From contig JAMQCK010001148.1 in the NCBI GenBank assembly GCA_024196135.1, positions 1 to 11,470 on the forward strand: a stretch of DNA of 11,470 nt, in the 5' to 3' direction. Positions 6,161-11,470 of the stretch are shown here, piece by piece (positions within the stretch are counted from its first letter, which is position 1; every line of letters begins with the position of its first letter). A program made the translations under genes and the position numbers. This DNA comes from Pleurotus ostreatus/Saccharomyces cerevisiae fusant. Taxonomy: Eukaryota > Opisthokonta. The notes under the pieces are model-generated. The model did no database searches. It was not told the origin of the DNA and saw only the letters and a program-made list of their open reading frames with translations.

Positions 6161-8668
6161 TTACGACTGCTCAACCGCCTTGAGATGCTTGAGCTCAAAC
6201 TCGACATCCGACGCGTATTCGCCCTCTGCTATGTCCACGTAACCCTCGCTCGAGAGTAGCTGATCCTCTTCATCGTCATCTTCCTCATCCGTTTCGAGGT
6301 CGTCCTCGTCAGCGTCATGCCGCGCAGTAGGGACTTGTACACGCCCGTCGCCCGACTCCGCATGCCCGCCGACGCGTACGTATGAGGTCTCAGCGCTTTG
6401 GACCGTGCCGGCGTCGTCGGTGAGGTCTTCATTCTCCCCGTGAACACCACTAGCCTCATTGCAGGTGGAGTCGGCGGCTTCGGCCTCATACAGAGCGGCC
6501 AGAGACTGGAATGACGAGCGTCTGGACGTGCCTTCGAGAGGCGTGAGGGGCGGCGGGGTGGCCCACGACTCGAGCGAGACGACTGACGATTCGCGCGTGG
6601 TGAACAGAGCGCGGTTGACGGCGGACCGTTCGTACGAAGTTGGCCAGCGGGTGGTAGGCGGTGGCGACCAGCGGGTGGCAAGTGGTGGCGACCGGCGTGT
6701 AGTAGATAACGCGCGCGTAGCAGTCGGCGCGGCGCAAGGTAGGGCGACTTGCCGCGGCCGGACTTGAGCTGAGTTCCTGGTATCTGCGGTAGGCGCTTGC
6801 TGGGCGTGTTCGGTGGCCTCGGGAAGCGGCGTCCAGCCCGGCAGCGGCGACATGGGGCGTGCTCGGGATGGCGCCACGCACGGCTGCGAATCGATTAGCG
6901 TCCTGCCCGAATTCAGAGGCACCCCGCGTTGGTCGATGGATGTCTTGCGCAACTTCTCCGGCGCATGCGCGCCTGAGACCGATCTATCGCGCTTGCGCGA
7001 AGCTGCCCCGGGAGCCTCGGAAGCAGAGGCGCACAAAGAGGTAGAAGCGCTCCTCGTCGCATCCTCGCGTAAGCCCATTGCCGTCTTCCGCGGCCCCCGC
7101 ATCCATAAGTCGTGCATTGTTCTCTCGTGGTATCGTACATCGTCCGAACAGGCAAACCATGCGTCGCAAGCTTTGCACGCGTAATACTTGTCGGTGTGGC
7201 TGGATGTGAAAGCAGGGATGATCGTAAGCTCGTCCTGTAGACCACGAGTACAGAAAATGTGCACTGACTGCTTCTTGAGGTAGTGCGCCCGCACTTGGGC
7301 TTTCCTGCTCTTGGCCTGGGTAGTGCACCCTGCAAATCCGCACCGCCAACCACTATCGCGGCGTCAGCTGTGTGTTCAAGTCGCATGCGGGAAGCTCGCT
7401 CACAATATCTCCCGCTTTTCGGCCGTCATATGGTTTGCGAAGCAGTGCAGCACCCATTGAAAGTGACCGGCGCACTTCTTGCCGCAGACCTCTCCATTCT
7501 CCGCTTCGAGAGTGCAGAGGCCATTGTCATAACGAGCGAGCTTGCCATCTCCACAGTCGATCGGCTCGCCTGGCCCGGCACGAACCTCGGGTTCGAGTAC
7601 CCAGTTGGCAGGGAGGCGATCCTCGATGAAACGTTGCAAGGCCCCTGGGTTTGCTGAGTTTGGAGGCTCGACGATGGTTGGGCTGGCCTTGGCCGGGCAC
7701 GATTGATTGGCCGGTTTCGAGATGGCGGGAATGGGCATATGGGACAGATGCGGGGTGGGCTCCCGGCGAAAGGGAGGCTGGATACGATATGCGCCGGGAC
7801 GATGCGCCGCCTTGTCGCTAATGTCGACCGTCGGTGCAGTTGAGGAGACGGAGAAGGGTTGCGGTTGCGTCGCGACTGCGTCGGATATGACGACCGCTGA
7901 AGGAAGGTTTAGCGTGTGCAACATAGGCCGAGAGGGTAGAGGGAGAGACGTCGCACCAGGCATCTTGTCCGAAAAAGACTGAGCAGCGACCATTCCATCC
8001 TCTTCTGATTTAATCGTCGCTGGCGATGCGGAAGTTGCAGCTAGCGTATGCGCGTATCCGTGCAGCATTGCTTGTACTTGGTTAGAGCTGACGACCCCGC
8101 AGTGCAGAAGCGGACATGCAATCTCGTGCTCGTACGTGCTTCGCAATATGTGCATCAGTCAAAGCATCCTAAGCGAATTAGAACTGATGGAGCAACTCAC
8201 TGGTCGGCGTTGATATGGTTCTTCAGAGCTCCCATGTATACGTAGGGTCTGTCACATATTGGGCATTGCAGTCGCTCCCTTGTTGTGACCAGTGTCATAA
8301 AGTCATGCTACATACTGCATGAGTCGAGACGGACTTACAACTCTCGTTGCATCTTTGCTGTCATATGCTGTCGCGCGTGCTGCTGTAAGTCTCTCACCGG
8401 TCTGCTGCCGAAGCATCCAGGGTGACCGCAGATGCCATTACGAAAAACCAGTGTGCCATTCTCCCCGAGATTGAAGACCTCTAACATCAGGTCAGAGTCT
8501 TCCGGCGCCAGCCTCGTTTCTCTCCTGAGATCTTCGGGCCATTCCTTGTACGGAGTCTCGAGAATGGGGAGGAATTTCTGAAGCCAGAAGTGTCAGAATA
8601 AGTCAAGCTACTTTCGTGAAACGAGGTACCTTCGTGACGAGCTCGAGAATGGCATCAGTGTCAGACAT
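6161..8668 (-). CDS. Multi-finger C2H2-like zinc finger protein with acidic C terminus, five exons
   Basis: Probably a nuclear nucleic-acid-binding regulator. Exons on the minus strand are 8668-8630, 8577-8339, 8278-8201, 8138-7404 and 7352-6161. Introns are 51-62 bp, GT...AG, and all joins keep the frame; the product is 760 residues. Fingers by Cys/His positions: C63-X4-C68-X11-H80-X3-H84; C98-X2-C101-X12-H114-X4-H119; C127-X4-C132-X12-H145-X3-H149; a degenerate C337-X3-C341-X8-H350-X4-H355; a doubtful one starting C368-X4-C373 with H387; and a classical C423-X2-C426-X12-H439-X4-H444. Residues 150-320 and 450-700 are Pro/Ser/Thr-rich and look disordered. A basic patch SRKRDR (482-487) could be a nuclear signal, and 710-727 is almost all Asp/Glu. 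I know no named family for this architecture. The intron 7403-7353 was chosen because it restores frame and supplies the C368/C373 pair. The 3' end is uncertain because of the open extension beyond the stop. Confidence 0.8.
6645..6692 (-). repeat. Two-copy 24-bp tandem repeat inside the zinc finger gene
   Basis: Two adjacent 24-bp units (6645-6668 and 6669-6692) differ at only two positions. On the minus strand they encode Pro-rich octapeptides of the type SPPLATRW and SPPPTTRW. Being a multiple of three, the repeat keeps the frame and lies in the predicted disordered part of the protein. Confidence 0.7.
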
Positions 8669-8679
8669 GATGGTAATCT

Positions 8680-8772
8680 GAAGGTGAAAGAAGGAAAATG
8701 GGTGCTAGAGAAAGAAGAAAGAACGGTCGTGAGGGATACTGAGGAGCGCCCATAGGGCTCCTGATATATATC
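8680..8772 (-). promoter_or_regulatory. Promoter and pyrimidine-rich leader of the zinc finger gene
   Basis: On the minus strand a TATA-like GATATATATC (8763-8772) lies about 95 bp upstream of the ATG at 8668. It is followed by a long CT-rich tract at about 8683-8728, the usual setting of fungal transcription starts. This spacing supports the chosen start codon. Confidence 0.5.
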
Positions 8773-8879
8773 TGCCCGATGCCTTTGTGCCAAAATGGGA
8801 AGTATGACCAGTTGGTACACCATGCCAGTGAGGCGCCCTCAGCCTGCGTGGGCCCGCCGTCGTGTGCCTCGGCTAGTCT

Positions 8880-8910
8880 TGCATGGTTCTTCTACTGCAC
8901 GTACCATGCA
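8880..8910. repeat. 8-bp inverted repeat
   Basis: TGCATGGT at 8880-8887 and ACCATGCA at 8903-8910 form a perfect 8-bp inverted repeat with a 15-bp spacer; GCATGGTT is also repeated directly at 8908-8915. It lies about 210 bp upstream of the zinc finger gene start and could be an operator-like site, but chance is possible. Confidence 0.35.
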
Positions 8911-9215
8911 TGGTTGAGAACCTTTCAGAGCTCACAGCCTCCGAGCAGGAGAGAATATCTTCCATGATGCATGTCTACGGCGCTGTCTGATGATGGTTCG
9001 GGGCAACACGCCGCGAACAATGTGACCTATGAACAGTCACAGTCACAGTAGTCCGGCGGATGCCGAAAGTCAACTACGAACACTTGCAGGCGCCGGCTTG
9101 GAAGATCCTGTAGCTTGCATCTTCAGGGATTTTGCCAACAGCCGCATATATATCTGAAGAGATTTGATAACAGTACATAATAAGGGTTCAAATTGACGCC
9201 TCGTCAGAGCGAGCA

Positions 9216-10701
9216 TCATTGTCCACTGGGACTGTCGAACACAATCACCCCTCTCGAATACGCCCTCGGCATCTTCGTCCTCACCAGATTTTCCACCTGC
9301 TCCGCCGGCATCCAGTCCCTCCTCGCCGCCCCTGTCGAGTCCCGCCTCTCCACCGCCGTTAAGAACCGCACCGTTTCCAACGACGCGCTGGCCACCGACT
9401 GCAGCGCCTCGTCCAAGATCTCGTACTCCTCCGTCGGAAACTCGAGGAGGTTGAGCGGCATGGCGAGGCCGGGCCACATCGACGGTGCGGCGCGCACGGT
9501 GAGGTAGGTGTGGATGACGACCTGGCGGAGGGCGGTGTGGTGCGGGGCGCCGGAGAAGATGTAGGAGAGCCAGGGGATGGGGCGGGTGGAGGTGTATGCG
9601 GCGCTGTCGATGCTGATGGAGACGAGGAGGCTCTCGAGAACGGGGTAGTCGCGCAGGCGGAAGCACACCTGCTCTAGGTCGTACTTCATGGCTGTCGGAC
9701 TTGTCAGTGTCGCCTCTTTCACCCTGCTAGTCGAACTGACCTCCTGACGATAGTACGAGCTCGAGCTCACGCAGAGAGTGCGATACTGGGCCAATCATAG
9801 TTACTACCGGCGCCGAATACCGGTCGATGTGCAGCTTCATGACCTCCACCATTGAGATATCGAACGGAGGCGCTTCGGTGATGGTGAAGTCCTCAATGGC
9901 CTGGAACTCGTGGCTGAGGTTCTGCAGTAAGATGCTCTTCACCTTGCACTGATACAGGTGCATACCCTCCAGCTCCTCCGGAAAGCCGAACAGCAGCGTC
10001 GGCTCGCGCTTGCCCGGAATCGCGCGCCATACCACGTCGTGCAGGCTCTGGCAGACGCGTAGGAGCGCCATCGGGAACGTCGCGACGCTGAGCTCGAGCG
10101 CAGTGAGCGTCTCGAGGGCGAGAAGCGCGACGAGTCCGCGCTTGAACGCGGGCGGCACGTCCGACCACTCGACGAGCGCGTACTCCTTGTCGTTACAGAC
10201 GAAGAACTCAACGGAGAGCGTTTGAACGTGCGAGCACGCGTGCATGATTGCGGGTACGTTGCGCTCGAGGCAGAGGAGGCCGCCGCCGGCGAGGTAGAGC
10301 TCTTCTACGTATGTGCCCAGTATGGGGGAGGACTCGAGGGCCTCGCGCAGGCGGCGACAGGGGGCGAGCTCCCAATCTTGGGAGCCCTTCTTGAGGCGGC
10401 GAGGGCGGCTGCGCGAGAGGTGGATGCGGCGGAAGAGGCGACGCTGGCTGGGGGCGCGGAGGGTGCGGCAGGTGAGGGCGAGTGCTTTGAGGGTATCATG
10501 GTCCAATCGCGCGTCGACGACATCGAGCACGTCATACAGCAGCTCGAAGGGGAGTACGGGCGCGTAGTCTGCCTGCTGCTTGCCGTGAAGATCAAGAAAC
10601 TCCTTCGTCGTCCCCCTGATGTCGCCCAGTCCGATCTCCATAGCGGTGGCGAATGCGTTCCCATGCATATCGTTCATCGAACACGCTTGGACTTCAACCA
10701 T
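9216..10701 (-). CDS. F-box domain protein with LRR-like body, two exons
   Basis: A likely adaptor of an SCF (Skp1-Cullin-F-box) ubiquitin ligase; the F-box binds Skp1 and the rest would recognise a target. Exon 1 is 10701-9741 and exon 2 is 9691-9216. The 49-bp intron 9740-9692 begins GTCAGT, has a CTGAC branch site and ends ACAG, and the join gives an Ala codon in frame. The product is 478 residues. The F-box lies at about residues 47-95: LPFELLYDVLDVVDARLD, then TLKALALTCRTL and QRRLFRRIHLSR. The remainder has repeated Leu-rich stretches such as LETLTALELS and LRELELVLSS. These suggest degenerate leucine-rich repeats, as in the large, fast-changing F-box families of mushrooms. The frame is open upstream to a GTG at 10782, but the first ATG is at 10701, downstream of a TATA-like box, so that start is preferred. 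The target is unknown. Confidence 0.88.
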
Positions 10702-10766
10702 CTCTGTGTGTCGCGCCGTAGAGTGGAGGGGGGAAGCAAGAGTGAATCCATGCCCAGCGCGATCCG

Positions 10767-10780
10767 GGTTTATATCAGAC
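10767..10780 (-). promoter_or_regulatory. TATA-like box of the F-box gene
   Basis: Minus-strand TGATATAAAC lies about 70 bp upstream of the ATG at 10701. This is a plausible position for a core promoter with a short leader, and it argues against translation starting at the upstream GTG. Confidence 0.5.
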
Positions 10781-11470
10781 ACACGAGCTCCGATACAGGG
10801 TGAAGGGGATAGGCTTGGTGTGCGTGAGAGGGATCCATCTGCGCCGTCGCCCTAGATCCTTCGCCGCTGCTGCTGATTGGGCGTGCGCCCACATTCCCTC
10901 CCCCGATCGTGCTTCGCCTTGAGGTTTCCCTCCAGGGATCAGCGGCGGGGGGCGCGATTGCCCTTGTCCCCACCTGTTTACGGAAAGTCTCAGGCGGGTC
11001 ATGCGCGCCCCCGCCCCCGCGTCATATCAGCGGTGATCGATTCAGGAACAAGCATACACGGCCATGGTCAAGCAGTAGTTCGAGCGTAAGGACGTGTCGG
11101 GGTCGAGCAGAAGACGGTGGTGGTCGAGGAGAAGGACGTCTGCGCAATCTGACGCGCGAAGATGCGATGGCGGGATGTCGGCAGGATGGAAGGTTTGCGC
11201 GGGAAGCAGAAGGTACGCCGCTCTCCCACGGTGAGATCTCCTGAAGCGCAAGGCAAGGGTGTTTTGCGCTACCCTGGTCAAACCCTGGTCTCGTCGATAG
11301 AGTAGCCCGATTTCCTTGCAGCGGTCCCTCGTTTCATCATTGGTCAATGTCCCGGCTCGCTATCCATGATCCCACTGCGAAAGTCTAGCACTCGGTCGCC
11401 ATGAAGGCAGGACGAGGCCCTACGAAAGCCGACGTGGTTGACCGCAGGTCGTCCACTTGAATATAATTCA
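10781..11470. other. Region upstream of the F-box gene, no supported gene
   Basis: About 690 bp up to the window edge, probably the upstream region of the F-box gene plus unassigned sequence. At 11008-11020 there is a C-rich block with two overlapping CCCCGC cores, similar to Mig1/CreA-type glucose-repression sites. From 11060 to 11150 (+) a short stretch reads like charged protein in one frame but ends at TGA with no start or continuation that I can build. No RNA gene was recognised. Confidence 0.4.

Larger units (their letters stand above)
8669..9215. other. Intergenic region between the F-box 3' end and the zinc finger gene start
   Basis: About 550 bp between two minus-strand genes. The half next to the zinc finger gene holds its leader and promoter. 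The other half should be the 3' untranslated region of the F-box gene, including an AT-rich stretch TATATATCTG near 9146-9155 and short CAGTCA repeats at 9034-9047. An 8-bp inverted repeat lies at 8880-8910. No gene is supported here. Confidence 0.5.

Noticed and set aside
6486..6881. Overlapping minus-strand frames inside the zinc finger gene (also 6229-6681 and 6913-7386)
   Set aside because: They are alternative frames of the same GC-rich, low-complexity exon; the chosen frame alone carries the C2H2 finger and joins all upstream exons.
7321..7345. Alternative acceptors for the last intron of the zinc finger gene (CAG at 7331-7333 or CCAG at 7319-7322)
   Set aside because: With the phase-2 donor at 7403 these acceptors put the downstream exon out of frame; the TAG acceptor ending at 7353 restores the frame and gives a 51-bp intron like the others.
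10702..10782. N-terminal extension of the F-box protein to a GTG at 10782
   Set aside because: A non-ATG start is unlikely in a fungal nuclear gene, and the TATA-like box falls within this stretch, so it is probably promoter and leader.
11050..11150. A charged, protein-like stretch ending DVCAI before TGA, reminiscent of the start of a RING finger
   Set aside because: The upstream frame is broken by a TAG and a shift, no further Cys/His pairs follow in frame, and no intron would connect it. The resemblance is too weak to claim a gene remnant.

Overview
The window looks like nuclear DNA of a filamentous basidiomycete, most likely an Agaricomycete. The evidence is many short introns (about 48-85 bp) with GTRNGT-like donors, CTNAC/CTGAC-like branch sites and YAG acceptors; coding DNA rich in G or C at third codon positions; and protein types typical of mushrooms (nuclear-encoded mitochondrial proteins, an F-box protein, a fungal C2H2 protein). 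No rRNA, tRNA, CRISPR array or intact transposon was seen. All gene models here were spliced by eye.

Layout. 1-1543: no confident gene. Around 305-775 (+) there are intron-like signals and protein-like stretches in several frames that do not join into one clean gene. 1544-1968 (-): a possible two-exon gene for a 120-aa, Ser/Thr/Pro-rich protein with a signal-peptide-like start. 2382-2901 (-): two-exon gene for mitochondrial ribosomal protein bL21m. 3076-5188 (+): nine-exon gene for the alpha subunit of mitochondrial F1-ATP synthase (ATP1), which shares a 174-bp divergent promoter with bL21m. 5189-6040: non-coding DNA between convergent 3' ends. 6161-8668 (-): five-exon gene for a 760-aa protein with C2H2-like zinc fingers and an acidic C terminus; its reading frame stays open for 39 further acidic codons after the TAA stop. 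8669-9215: intergenic, with the promoter of the zinc finger gene. 9216-10701 (-): two-exon F-box gene. 10702-11470: promoter side of the F-box gene and otherwise unassigned sequence.

How the genes relate. The head-to-head ATP1/bL21m pair is the clearest functional link. One product makes ATP in the inner membrane, and the other is part of the mitoribosome that translates the mitochondrially encoded partners of the same respiratory system. A shared promoter could keep them in step. The zinc finger and F-box proteins are probably a nuclear regulator and an SCF ubiquitin-ligase adaptor; nothing in the sequence ties them to the mitochondrial pair.

The observations most worth checking are the acidic heptad extension beyond the zinc finger gene's stop, the unusual Cys spacing and repeated linker of its fingers, the promoter dyads between bL21m and ATP1, and the unresolved gene-like region at the left end. 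I see no clear new multi-gene system.
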